From NCBI RefSeq assembly GCF_024505185.1, contig NZ_JANIBJ010000022.1, positions 16,811 through 80,810 on the forward strand: a stretch of DNA of 64,000 nucleotides, in the 5' to 3' direction. A model generated the notes under the pieces. The model did not search any database. It was not told where the DNA came from and was given only the letters and a program-made list of their open reading frames with translations. How positions within the stretch are numbered: the stretch's first letter is position 1; each line of letters opens with the position of its first letter. Position numbers and translations under genes: made by a program. Shown here piece by piece: positions 28,801-35,914 of this stretch. Source of the stretch: Methylomonas subterranea (GTDB lineage Bacteria > Pseudomonadota > Gammaproteobacteria > Methylococcales > Methylomonadaceae).

Positions 28801-29157
28801 ATCTTCGATCAGGGGATCGTGCCGGCCCACGTAACGGTTAACCAACCACATACCCAGCCAGGCCTGGGCACAGCAACCGATAGCCACCAGCGAGCCCACC
28901 CATGCCGATTCCAACAACTTGGCGGGAGAGGACAATTCCAGAAAGGCATAAAACTGCGCAAACAATGCGCCCAAAAAAATCCCGGGCAACACGATTTCGC
29001 CGTATACCAGCATCAACGCCAAAGCCACGCCCGCCGCCGGCCAAATCGGGCTGGCGTTGCTCGGCGGAGTAGCCAACAAGGTACCGAACCAGCCGGCCAC
29101 CAAGTAAGCCGCCGCCGCCGCCATATTCAGCACAATTTTATGTTTTAAGGTTTGCAT
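25864..29157 (-). CDS. MASE1-CHASE-PAS-GGDEF-EAL cyclic di-GMP enzyme
   Basis: 1097 residues. An N-terminal MASE1 membrane sensor (about 8-185) is followed by a periplasmic CHASE domain (about 230-420), a membrane helix (about 490-510), PAS (about 545-660), GGDEF (motif at 751-755, RLGGDEF) and EAL (Glu883 in EALIRW, with DDFGVGYSSL later). Both catalytic motifs are intact, so it may make and break cyclic di-GMP. It could act on the same pool as the HD-GYP regulator at 14648. Confidence 0.92.
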   Translation of the reverse strand: MQTLKHKIVLNMAAAAAYLVAGWFGTLLATPPSNASPIWPAAGVALALMLVYGEIVLPGIFLGALFAQFYAFLELSSPAKLLESAWVGSLVAIGCCAQAWLGMWLVNRYVGRHDPLIEDKKILRFFFLIAASCLVSATVGVTYLTFRGVIGLSNVASSWATWWVGDTIGAVVFAPMSLIFIGRPRPLWRARRNFVLLPLLIVILLVVAAFELSMRQEHQRLASQFQRQVDLLHATIQEHLHDHLATNSALKALFDSSKQVDRENFKLFAESIHDRRSSILEWTPRVAGAERADWESRHQAMIRELTGEGGLEPARPKAEYFPVTFLVPLSGNEMALGFDISSNPKVAPQIFQSLESGNTLATGPIRLVQDNVGRQGVVIYSPVYRSKALQTPQARKHAFLGFVAGVFRIDLDIQLIFEKLGDRELQLLLTIHDGDELIYSNLPADFHRTLQFSDLGLSQQIDFAGRQWRVDYLPAANFFDQQQSLRFNWLILGGFLLCGLTGFGLLLLTGRTARVEEIVEKRTEDLLRSNEALNQEIAIRRRQEHELRVAATTFESHEAIAVTDAAGTILRVNRAFSEITGYSAAEAVGQNPRLLSSGYHDHEFYRQMYKQLSKNNQWKGEIWNRRKNGTVFPELLTVTGVRDEQNQLTHYVAIFSDVSDKKAAEQEIHNLAFYDPLTNLPNRRLLLDRLQQEIAAAKRQLRYGALFFLDLDHFKKLNDSRGHQVGDELLIQVARRLQSIIREEDTACRLGGDEFIVMVPGRFLSLQQATNHAAMLAEKILLAINHPFEVQGSEHHFSTSIGVTLYPETADQPEDIIQQADTAMYRAKESGRNSISFFKPAMQAAADRRLTLEKEMRRALQEQQFVLHYQPQVNDEPRVVSAEALIRWQHPEKGMISPAEFIPLAEDTHLILPIGAWVLHETCRQIKAWDEQGHKIDHVAVNVSSRQFRQAGFVQQVRQALLDTGVNAKRLVIELTEGCVIEHIDDTIAKMHALQAMGVRISIDDFGVGYSSLSYLKSLPLSQLKIDQSFVRHINDPNAAVIVETIIMMTKSLGLNVIAEGVEEQAQIDFLKAKGCSFYQGYYYGRPVPADAFKFSL

Positions 29158-29213
29158 AATCCTTTAAAAAGTTTAACGCCAGACTCACACGGTTTATGGA
29201 GAAACGGGCATGG

Positions 29214-29687
29214 CTACAGCAAACGCCCCTTGCCGTCGACGCTGAAGGCTTTGCCGAACCCGGCCACAAACCGCCCCTGCTCGGGTTGCAACAACAGCAG
29301 ATGAAAGTCCGGCAGGCTACGCAAAACCGCTACGATTTCCCCGAATTTTGCCGCCATGGCATCCAGCTTCAATGCATGACGCTCGTCGTGCTTGCCGATT
29401 TCCACCACCCGGCAAGCAAAGGTCAGGCGCCGGCGGGCGAACGGGTTGCCGGCATCGGCCTCCGGTTCCATGAACAAAATGGACGCCCGGGGGCGGGCAA
29501 GCAGATTTTGGGTATGCGAGGCCAATGCACTGACAAAAATATAAAACCCGGCATCGTCGCGTATAAAAGGCGCATAGCTGATGGCGGCTTCCCCGGCAAC
29601 GGAACTACTCGCCAACAACAGGCTGTTCGATCGGGCGATCAATGCATCGCAGCCGGTTTGTAGACTATCCGGTTCCGAGTCGGTCAT
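29214..29687 (-). CDS. PPOx/HugZ-like pyridoxamine 5'-phosphate oxidase-fold protein
   Basis: 157 residues from ATG 29687, which overlaps the tag stop as ATGA; ATG 29693 is an alternative two codons earlier. The split-barrel pattern (SNSLLLASSSVAGEAAISYAP, FVSALASHTQNLL, RRLTFACRVVEIGK) matches the HugZ/heme-utilisation branch. The C-terminal alpha domain of true HugZ is missing, so heme degradation should not be assumed; flavin binding is likelier. Confidence 0.75.
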   Translation of the reverse strand: MTDSEPDSLQTGCDALIARSNSLLLASSSVAGEAAISYAPFIRDDAGFYIFVSALASHTQNLLARPRASILFMEPEADAGNPFARRRLTFACRVVEIGKHDERHALKLDAMAAKFGEIVAVLRSLPDFHLLLLQPEQGRFVAGFGKAFSVDGKGRLL

Positions 29688-30259
29688 GTCCATTCCGCCG
29701 TGGCCAATTGCGCGTGACGGAAACAATCGATAGTGTGATCGTTCACCATGCCCACCGCCTGCATGTAGGCGTAACAGATGGTTTTACCAACAAATTTGAA
29801 GCCGCGTTTTTGCAGATCCCGGCTCATGGCGGCGGACTCTGCACTGAAAGCCGGGATTTGGCCGTGCGTCCGCCAGGCATTTTGTTTAGGTTCGCCGTCG
29901 ACAAAGCCCCAAATATAGGCATCGAAACTGCCGTGGGCCCGCCGCACCGCCAAGAACGCCCTGGCATTGGCCACGGCGGCCTGAATTTTCAAGCGATTGC
30001 GCACGATACCGGGATCGGCCAGCAAGGCATCGAGTTTGTCTTGGCCGTAGGCGGCAATTTTTTCCGCATCGAAACGGTCGAATGCCCGCCGGTAGGCTTC
30101 GCGCTTGTTCAAAATGGTACGCCAGCTCAGGCCGGCCTGGGCGCCTTCCAATACCAGAAATTCGAACAGTTGCCGGTCGTCATGCAGCGGCACGCCCCAT
30201 TCATGGTCGTGGTAATGCTCTTCGGAGCTGCTGGCCAAGGCCCATTTGCATTTGTTCAT
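29684..30259 (-). CDS. tag: DNA-3-methyladenine glycosylase I
   Basis: A 191-residue protein of normal Tag length. The zinc ligands are visible as Cys4 (MNKCKWA), a His in YHDHEWG and the C-terminal H-x3-C of NDHTIDCF. EGAQAGLSW and LKIQAAVANARAF are family motifs. It excises 3-methyladenine from alkylated DNA. It overlaps yajD upstream and the PPOx gene downstream by ATGA, so all three are coupled. Confidence 0.95.
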   Translation of the reverse strand: MNKCKWALASSSEEHYHDHEWGVPLHDDRQLFEFLVLEGAQAGLSWRTILNKREAYRRAFDRFDAEKIAAYGQDKLDALLADPGIVRNRLKIQAAVANARAFLAVRRAHGSFDAYIWGFVDGEPKQNAWRTHGQIPAFSAESAAMSRDLQKRGFKFVGKTICYAYMQAVGMVNDHTIDCFRHAQLATAEWT

Positions 30260-30618
30260 TTGTTATTTTGCAACATGCTCTTCAAATCGGCAAACGGACT
30301 AAAGGTGGCTTGCGGCCCCTTGGCTTCCGTGCCGCCCTTGCCGCCGTACCGGCTTTGTTCTTCGTAGCGTTGATGCTCGTTATCGTGGCAATACAAACAC
30401 AATAGCTCCCAATTGCTGCCGTCGGCGGGATTGTTGTCATGATTATGATCGGTATGATGCACGGTCAATTCGCGCAGGTTTTTATGGTCGAATTCGCGCG
30501 CGCAGCGGCCGCAAATCCAGGGAAACAGTCTTAACGCCTGCTCCCGATAACCTTTCTCGCGTTCTTCTTTGTTGCGCCGGGCTTCGGCAACGATTTGATG
30601 GGCTTTGTTGTGCGACAT
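30256..30618 (-). CDS. yajD: HNH nuclease-family protein YajD
   Basis: ATG 30618 has a GGAG ribosome binding site 7 bases upstream and gives 120 residues; the frame is open to a TTG at 30639 without better support. The protein is strongly like E. coli YajD: WICGRCAREF, NLRELTVHHTDHNHDN and WELLCLYCHDNEH form the HNH motif with two zinc CxxC pairs. The nuclease target is unknown. It starts 17 bases after the moaA stop. Confidence 0.92.
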   Translation of the reverse strand: MSHNKAHQIVAEARRNKEEREKGYREQALRLFPWICGRCAREFDHKNLRELTVHHTDHNHDNNPADGSNWELLCLYCHDNEHQRYEEQSRYGGKGGTEAKGPQATFSPFADLKSMLQNNK

Positions 30619-30635
30619 GGCTTTCTCCGCTTGCG

Positions 30636-31643
30636 TCAACCGCCGGTAGCGCTCATATGACGCAGAATGACCGGCTGTTCATGGATATTGAATTCGTGTT
30701 TTTCGGGCTTGATCCGCATGGCATCAATGATAGCCTGCTTCAATGCGGGCATGTCTCCCGGGTATTGCCTGACCACGGCTTTTAAATCGACCGAATGCTC
30801 GTTACCCAGACAAAGCAGCAAACGGCCTTCCGCCGTCAGGCGCACCCGATTGCAACTGGCGCAGAAATTGGCGCTGTGCGGCGAAATGAAACCCACATTG
30901 GTTTCGCTGCCCACTACCCGAAAATAATCCGACGGGCCACCGGTTTTGTGGGGTACGGCTTGCAAGCCAAAACGTCGCTGTAAATCCTGCTTGATAGACT
31001 GGCTGGGGTAATAGGCTTCGGCCCGATTGTGGCTATCCACAGCGCCCAAGGGCATTTCTTCGATAAAGCTGATATCCAAACCCCTGTCAACGGCAAACCG
31101 CACCAAATCGGTCGCCTCGTGATGGTTGCGATTTTTCAGTATCACCGCATTCAGCTTGATGCGCTGAAAACCCGCATCGCGAGCCACGTTGATACCCTTG
31201 AGCACATTTTCCAGATCGCCGGTACGGGTCAAGACTTTAAATAGCGCCGGATCCAGGGTATCCAGACTGATGTTGAGGCGTTTTACGCCGGCTGCCCTTA
31301 AATCGTGCGCCATATGCGCCAATTTTGAGCCGTTGCTGGTCATCACCAGCTCATTCAGATTCGGCAACGTTCCCAGTTGCCGCAACAAGTCCAGCGCACC
31401 CTTTCTTACCAAGGGCTCGCCACCGGTAACCCGTATCTTGCCCACCCCCAACTCGGTAAAGGCGCGACAGATAAACTGAATTTCCTCCAGCGTCAAAATA
31501 TGTCTGCGCGGCAAAAACACCATGTCTTCCGACATGCAGTAGACACAACGAAAATCGCAGCGATCGGTAATGGAAACCCGTAAGTAATTGACGACACGGC
31601 CAAATCGATCGACTAGCTTGGCGGGGTGGTTGGAATCATTCAT
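30636..31643 (-). CDS. moaA: GTP 3',8-cyclase, molybdenum cofactor biosynthesis
   Basis: ATG 31643 (MNDSNHPAKLVDRFGR) gives 335 residues; the frame is open a further 21 codons without conservation. The radical SAM cluster motif CDFRCVYCM, the C-terminal cluster (CASCNRVRL and a later Cys) and the C-terminal Gly-Gly are all present. MoaA converts GTP to the cyclic precursor of molybdopterin together with MoaC, which is not in the window. It heads the moaA-yajD-tag-PPOx unit. Confidence 0.95.
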   Translation of the reverse strand: MNDSNHPAKLVDRFGRVVNYLRVSITDRCDFRCVYCMSEDMVFLPRRHILTLEEIQFICRAFTELGVGKIRVTGGEPLVRKGALDLLRQLGTLPNLNELVMTSNGSKLAHMAHDLRAAGVKRLNISLDTLDPALFKVLTRTGDLENVLKGINVARDAGFQRIKLNAVILKNRNHHEATDLVRFAVDRGLDISFIEEMPLGAVDSHNRAEAYYPSQSIKQDLQRRFGLQAVPHKTGGPSDYFRVVGSETNVGFISPHSANFCASCNRVRLTAEGRLLLCLGNEHSVDLKAVVRQYPGDMPALKQAIIDAMRIKPEKHEFNIHEQPVILRHMSATGG

Positions 31644-31724
31644 GGCTATGCTGTAAATGTAGACTTGCAAATGGTAACACAGGCTGGCAACGCTGATTAT
31701 TTCCAAGCTTTCCGGCCTAAAGCC

Positions 31725-31740
31725 CAGGTTTTTTTACCTG
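31725..31740 (-). promoter_or_regulatory. Hairpin in the moaA leader
   Basis: CAGGT-AAAAAA-ACCTG on the minus strand, followed by a GGGCTTTAGGCC palindrome, lies about 80-100 bases upstream of moaA. It could belong to a structured leader, but I could not fit it to the known Moco RNA motif. The gap 31644-31947 shows nothing else except the ribosome binding site of the next gene on the plus strand. Confidence 0.3.
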
Positions 31741-31947
31741 CTCCGCAGCTTGTGGCGGATTGCGCAAACGGAAATATATATCGATGCCGGCCGAGCAGTT
31801 TTTAACTTACGGATCAGACAGCCAAGTCGGCAACTGGTTGCAAAGACGGCTTTCACCTGGAAGAAAATCAAATGGCGCTGAAATTTGCAATTTTGGGTTT
31901 ATCGGCTAAACCTATTGCATAAGAAGAGTTTTTACAGGAGAAAAATC

Positions 31948-32295
31948 ATGAAGACCGTTGATTTTTTTTGCCTAGACCACCGTTTGATTAAGCCCCTAAT
32001 ACTTGGTTCTTTACTGAGTCATGCCCTGGCCGCCGCTGCCGAACCCCCGACCCCGGCCGACTTTGCCAAAGCAGACAAACTGGTACTGACCTTATCGGAC
32101 AAATGGCTGGACCCCAATGCGCAAAACCAACCGCGCGCCGGAAATTCAAACCCCGCCAATAAACCCTTGTCGGAACCGGCCAAACTCCAGGACACCCCCA
32201 TAGGCTGCGACATGGACGTTACCCCCCTGGAAAGCAGCGATAGTTCATTTGCCAATCGGGTAGTGGGAAAGTGTAAGCTCACGCTACGTTATTGA
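31948..32295 (+). CDS. Small secreted protein of unknown function
   Basis: ATG 31948 has a strong ribosome binding site (CAGGAG). The 115 residues begin with a likely signal peptide (MKTVDFFCL...LILGSLLSHALAAAAEP). The mature part is Pro/Asn-rich in the middle and ends with two Cys (IGCDMDV and VGKCKLTLRY) that could form a disulfide in the periplasm. A different frame stays open and coding-like from about 32277 to 32455 (see findings), so the 3' end may be frameshifted. Function unknown. Confidence 0.65.
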   Translation: MKTVDFFCLDHRLIKPLILGSLLSHALAAAAEPPTPADFAKADKLVLTLSDKWLDPNAQNQPRAGNSNPANKPLSEPAKLQDTPIGCDMDVTPLESSDSSFANRVVGKCKLTLRY

Positions 32296-32477
32296 GGCCA
32301 CGCCCATCGGTCATCGGGGTTCGTGGGAATCGTTCCCAAGCGGCTTATGCCCCGTCGGTACCGAACGCATGTTTTCGGAGCAAAACATCAAGCCTATTCA
32401 GCCCGGAAACATTCTCCGATTGCCCTTGCCTGCGTTAAAATTGCCGCTCGCTTAAATCAAACCGGTCGGGTTTTACG

Positions 32478-33443
32478 ATGACATCCAAAATTCTGTTGTT
32501 TGCGTTTTTCACCTTGTTCTCCAACCTCGCCAGCGGCGCGGAACCAACGAGCATACGCCTGGGCGTGCTGGCATCGGGCACCTTGGCCTGGGAATTGGCG
32601 GCGATGCGAAATCAAAACCTGCTGGAAAATGCCGGCTTCAAGTTGGAAACTGTCGAACTTGCCAATCAGCAAGCCGGCAAAGTAGCCTTGCAGGCGGGTA
32701 GCGTGGACATGATAGTTTCCGATTGGATCTGGGTGTCCGCCATGCGCGCGCAAGGCGGCGACTTCACCTTTTACCCTTATTCCACCAGTGCCGGCGGTTT
32801 GCTGGTGGCCGCCGACAGCGGCATCAAAACCCTGGCCGATTTGCAAGGCAAAAAACTCGGCATCGCCGGCGGCGAGCTGGACAAAAACTGGTCCTTGCTG
32901 CAGGCCCTGGGCTTACAACATGGCCTGGACTTGAATAAATCCGTGGAAAAAGTCTATGCGGCGCCACCCTTGTTGAACCAGCAATTATCCAGCGGGCGCA
33001 TAGACGCTTTGTTGACGTATTGGCAATTTGCCGCCCGCCTGGAAGCGCGGGGTTACCGGCAATTACTGAGCGGCGAAGACATCATTCGCCAACTGGGCAT
33101 AACGGAAGCCGTTCCCAGCTTGGGCTATGTCTTCAGACGGAACTGGGCGGATCAGCATAGAGCCGACCTGCAACAATTCATGCAAGCGGCGCAAACCGCC
33201 AAACGCAGTTTGTGCGACTCGGACAACGCTTGGCGGCAAATCGCCAACCTGACCGAAACCGACGATACCAACACCCAAAACCAACTGAGAAACCGCTATT
33301 GCCAAGGCCACATTAAACAATGGGGCGATGCCGGGCATAAGGCCGCCGAGCAGATTTATCGCCTCTTGCATCAATTAAGCGACAACAAACTCACCGGCAA
33401 AAGCGAACAATTGCAACCCGGCACCTTCTGGTCCGCTGATTGA
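32478..33443 (+). CDS. ABC transporter substrate-binding protein, NMT1/SsuA-like
   Basis: 321 residues with a signal peptide (cleavage likely after NLASGA). The pattern LADLQGKKLGIAGG, two-lobe layout and ALLTYWQFAARLEARGY place it with NMT1/SsuA/TauA-type binding proteins (sulfonates, taurine, nitrate, pyrimidine precursors). The ligand cannot be read from the sequence. Its stop overlaps the permease ATG by one base (TGATG), so binding protein, permease and ATPase are translated together. Confidence 0.88.
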   Translation: MTSKILLFAFFTLFSNLASGAEPTSIRLGVLASGTLAWELAAMRNQNLLENAGFKLETVELANQQAGKVALQAGSVDMIVSDWIWVSAMRAQGGDFTFYPYSTSAGGLLVAADSGIKTLADLQGKKLGIAGGELDKNWSLLQALGLQHGLDLNKSVEKVYAAPPLLNQQLSSGRIDALLTYWQFAARLEARGYRQLLSGEDIIRQLGITEAVPSLGYVFRRNWADQHRADLQQFMQAAQTAKRSLCDSDNAWRQIANLTETDDTNTQNQLRNRYCQGHIKQWGDAGHKAAEQIYRLLHQLSDNKLTGKSEQLQPGTFWSAD

Positions 33444-34201
33444 TGCCTTCTAAGGAAAGCCGACGTAACAAAATACTGGCCGTTGCATCGATAGCATTAT
33501 TACTGGCAGTCTGGCATCTTCTGGCGCTGACGCTGCACAGTCCGACGCTGCCAGGCCCCGCCTTGGTGGCCGCAACTTTCTGGCGAGCCACTCTTTCCGG
33601 CGAACTGCCCTATCATCTCGGCATAACCCTGCTACGCTTGCTGGGCAGTTTTGGCGTGGCGATGTTGCTGGGTTGCGCGATAGGCATCGTCCTGGGCAAA
33701 AACAAGACATTGGACGCGTTCTTCGATAACTGGTTGGTGATTTTTCTGAACATCCCGGCCCTGGTCACTATCATTCTGTGTTATGTCTGGTTCGGACTGG
33801 TCGAATCGGCGGCAATACTGGCGGTGGTGATCAATAAAATACCCAACGTCATCGTCACCATCCGCGAGGGCGCGCGCGCCCTGGACAAGGATTTGCTGGA
33901 AATGGCGCAAAGCTACCGCTTCGGTAAGGGCAAAATCTTTAAATATGTGATTTGGCCGCAGTTGCATCCCTTCGTGATGGCCGCCACCCGTTCGGGTCTG
34001 GCCTTGATCTGGAAAATCATTCTAGTGGTGGAGCTTTTGGGCCGTAGCAACGGCATGGGCTATCAATTGCATATTTTTTTCCAGCTGTTCGATGTAGCCA
34101 GCCTGTTGGCGTATAGCTTCGCTTTCGTGGCGGTAATCCAGCTGATGGAAGTGGGTTTCTTGAAACCGCTGGACAGAAGAAGCCAACGGTGGCGGCGATG
34201 A
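33443..34201 (+). CDS. ABC transporter permease, SsuC/TauC-like
   Basis: 252 residues from ATG 33443. Six hydrophobic segments and the cytoplasmic loop EGARALDKDLLEMAQSYRFGKGK, the EAA motif that contacts the ATPase, are visible. Membrane partner of the binding protein upstream. The stop overlaps the next start by ATGA. Confidence 0.9.
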   Translation: MPSKESRRNKILAVASIALLLAVWHLLALTLHSPTLPGPALVAATFWRATLSGELPYHLGITLLRLLGSFGVAMLLGCAIGIVLGKNKTLDAFFDNWLVIFLNIPALVTIILCYVWFGLVESAAILAVVINKIPNVIVTIREGARALDKDLLEMAQSYRFGKGKIFKYVIWPQLHPFVMAATRSGLALIWKIILVVELLGRSNGMGYQLHIFFQLFDVASLLAYSFAFVAVIQLMEVGFLKPLDRRSQRWRR

Positions 34202-34941
34202 GCGACATCCGTATCCGCATCGACAACAAAACCTTTGCGTTGCCGAACGCTGCCGACCAACGCCACCATGCCATTGCCGAACTGGAGCTTGTGGTCCATC
34301 CCCACCAGTTCGTTTGTCTGGTGGGTCCGTCGGGCTGCGGCAAAACCACGCTGTTGAACATGATCGCCGGCCTGGACCGGCATTACGATGGCCGGATCGA
34401 CATGGGTACGGCCGGCAAGAATCCGTCCATCGGTTACGTATTTCAAAATCCGCGCCTGCTACCTTGGCTCAGCGTCAGACAAAATATCGAAGTGGTTTTT
34501 CAGCAGGCTCCGCCGGCCGCCTTGATAGACAGCCTGTTGGACAGCATGCAACTGCTGGATGCCCAACATCAATATCCAGAGCGTTTATCCCTGGGCATGC
34601 AGCGCCGGGTCGCCATCATCCGCGCCTTCGCCATAGACCCCGACATTTTGTTGATGGACGAACCCTTCGTGTCCCTGGACGCGCCCACGGCGCGCCAAGT
34701 CAGGAGTCTGCTGTATTCATTGTGGCTCAAGCGACCGCATACGGTTTTATTCGTCACCCATGATTTGCGCGAAGCCATCGCCCTGGCCGATCGGCTGATT
34801 TTCCTATCGCCTTCGCCAATGCGCGTGATCAGCGACATTGAAGTGCCTATCGCCCGCGACCGGCGCCACGATGAAGCCTTCACCGAGAGTTTTCGCCAAC
34901 AATTGCTGCAAAATCACCCGGAAATCGGCGGACTGCTATAA
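34198..34941 (+). CDS. ABC transporter ATP-binding protein, SsuB/TauB-like
   Basis: 247 residues from ATG 34198. Walker A is GPSGCGKTT, Q-loop VFQNPRLLPWLSV, Walker B ILLMDEPF and switch His in VTHDLREA. The signature motif, normally LSGGQ, reads LSLGMQRR, a degenerate form also found in some SsuB/TauB relatives. Completes the three-gene importer. Confidence 0.9.
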   Translation: MSDIRIRIDNKTFALPNAADQRHHAIAELELVVHPHQFVCLVGPSGCGKTTLLNMIAGLDRHYDGRIDMGTAGKNPSIGYVFQNPRLLPWLSVRQNIEVVFQQAPPAALIDSLLDSMQLLDAQHQYPERLSLGMQRRVAIIRAFAIDPDILLMDEPFVSLDAPTARQVRSLLYSLWLKRPHTVLFVTHDLREAIALADRLIFLSPSPMRVISDIEVPIARDRRHDEAFTESFRQQLLQNHPEIGGLL

Positions 34942-34942
34942 G

Positions 34943-35503
34943 GTGAAAATCGTCGTCAAACCTTGCGAATGCGAGGAAATCATCAAGAAATCCCGTTTCA
35001 TCGGCACGATCAGTCCTTGCCAATCCGAAGCCGAGGCCTTGGCACAGTTAAAAAACCTGCATGCGCAACATCCCAATGCTAGTCATATTGTCTATGCCTA
35101 CCGGATTAAAACACCGGATGGCCTGGTCTGCCGCTTTTACGATGCCGGCGAACCCAGCGGCACCGCCGGCAAGCCCATTTTTCAACATTTGGAAGGAAAA
35201 CAATTGATCAACCTGTGCGTCGCGGTAATCCGTTATTTCGGCGGGGTAAAGCTGGGAGCGGGCGGTCTGACGCGAGCATACGGCAATATCGCCAAGCAAG
35301 TCATCGAGTCCGCCGAAATTGTCGACCATGTGGAACGGGTGGTTTTACAGCTGAATTTGCCATACAGCCAGCTGCAAATGCTGGAATATCAATTAAAAAA
35401 ACTGGACGGCGAAATCATTCAACAAGATTTCGCCGCGGAAATTCGGCTTCGGGTTCAACTCCCAAAACACCAACTGGAGGCTTTTCGGCTTATATTTCAA
35501 TAA
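34943..35503 (+). CDS. yigZ: IMPACT/YigZ-family protein
   Basis: GTG 34943, 1 base after the ATPase stop, gives 186 residues; the frame is open upstream inside the ATPase gene. The UPF0029 core FYDAGEPSGTAGKPI and RYFGGVKLGAGGLTRAYG motifs are clear. Eukaryotic IMPACT modulates translational control, while the bacterial role is not settled. It is probably co-transcribed with the transporter by position only. Confidence 0.9.
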   Translation: MKIVVKPCECEEIIKKSRFIGTISPCQSEAEALAQLKNLHAQHPNASHIVYAYRIKTPDGLVCRFYDAGEPSGTAGKPIFQHLEGKQLINLCVAVIRYFGGVKLGAGGLTRAYGNIAKQVIESAEIVDHVERVVLQLNLPYSQLQMLEYQLKKLDGEIIQQDFAAEIRLRVQLPKHQLEAFRLIFQ

Positions 35504-35660
35504 CCTAGTAATTTACTCAAGAAATATGACGAGAATATGACTTATTGTTTCATTTTAAGGAACAAACCATGCACGAGGCACCATATTGTAAATAAAAAAA
35601 TAGCCGTTATAGTTAAGTCGTCTTCATTGCATCGACTGAAATTCAGTCTAGGAGCTTCAA

Positions 35661-35822
35661 ATGAGCAAATCCAGCAATCTGTATAAAGATATTTTAACCG
35701 GCGTATTTTTTACCGTTGGCGTGTTCGGCTTCATGTCCGGCGAGTTCATGCTCTCCACACTGTTGTTCGGCGCGGCCACTATTGCTAGTAATCTCGATTT
35801 TTCCGGCTCGTTCCGAGCATAA
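35661..35822 (+). CDS. 53-residue small membrane protein
   Basis: An ATG preceded by AGGAG (6 bases spacing) opens a 53-codon frame ending TAA at 35820-35822. The peptide begins MSKSSNLYKDILTG, has a hydrophobic stretch broken by a short polar turn (residues 11-43) and ends in LDFSGSFRA. It could be a one- or two-helix membrane peptide. A strong terminator follows 57 bases later and 157 bases of non-coding DNA precede it, so it looks like an independent transcription unit. I do not recognise a family. Confidence 0.6.
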   Translation: MSKSSNLYKDILTGVFFTVGVFGFMSGEFMLSTLLFGAATIASNLDFSGSFRA

Positions 35823-35879
35823 GTTTTGTTGTACCTCCCTCGTTGTACCCTGACAGTCATAGTCCTGTTAACTCCTTAG

Positions 35880-35905
35880 CCCCGCCCCTCGGCGGGGTTT
35901 TTTTT
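35880..35905 (+). terminator. Rho-independent terminator
   Basis: CCCCGCC-CCTC-GGCGGGG followed by eight T. It ends the transcript of the 53-residue gene; on the other strand it lies just beyond the msbA stop without a T-run. Confidence 0.9.
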
Positions 35906-35914
35906 GCCTTTCGC

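Noticed and set aside
31644..31760. Moco riboswitch upstream of moaA
   Set aside because: Hairpins are present but I could not match the conserved Moco RNA core; reported only as a leader hairpin.
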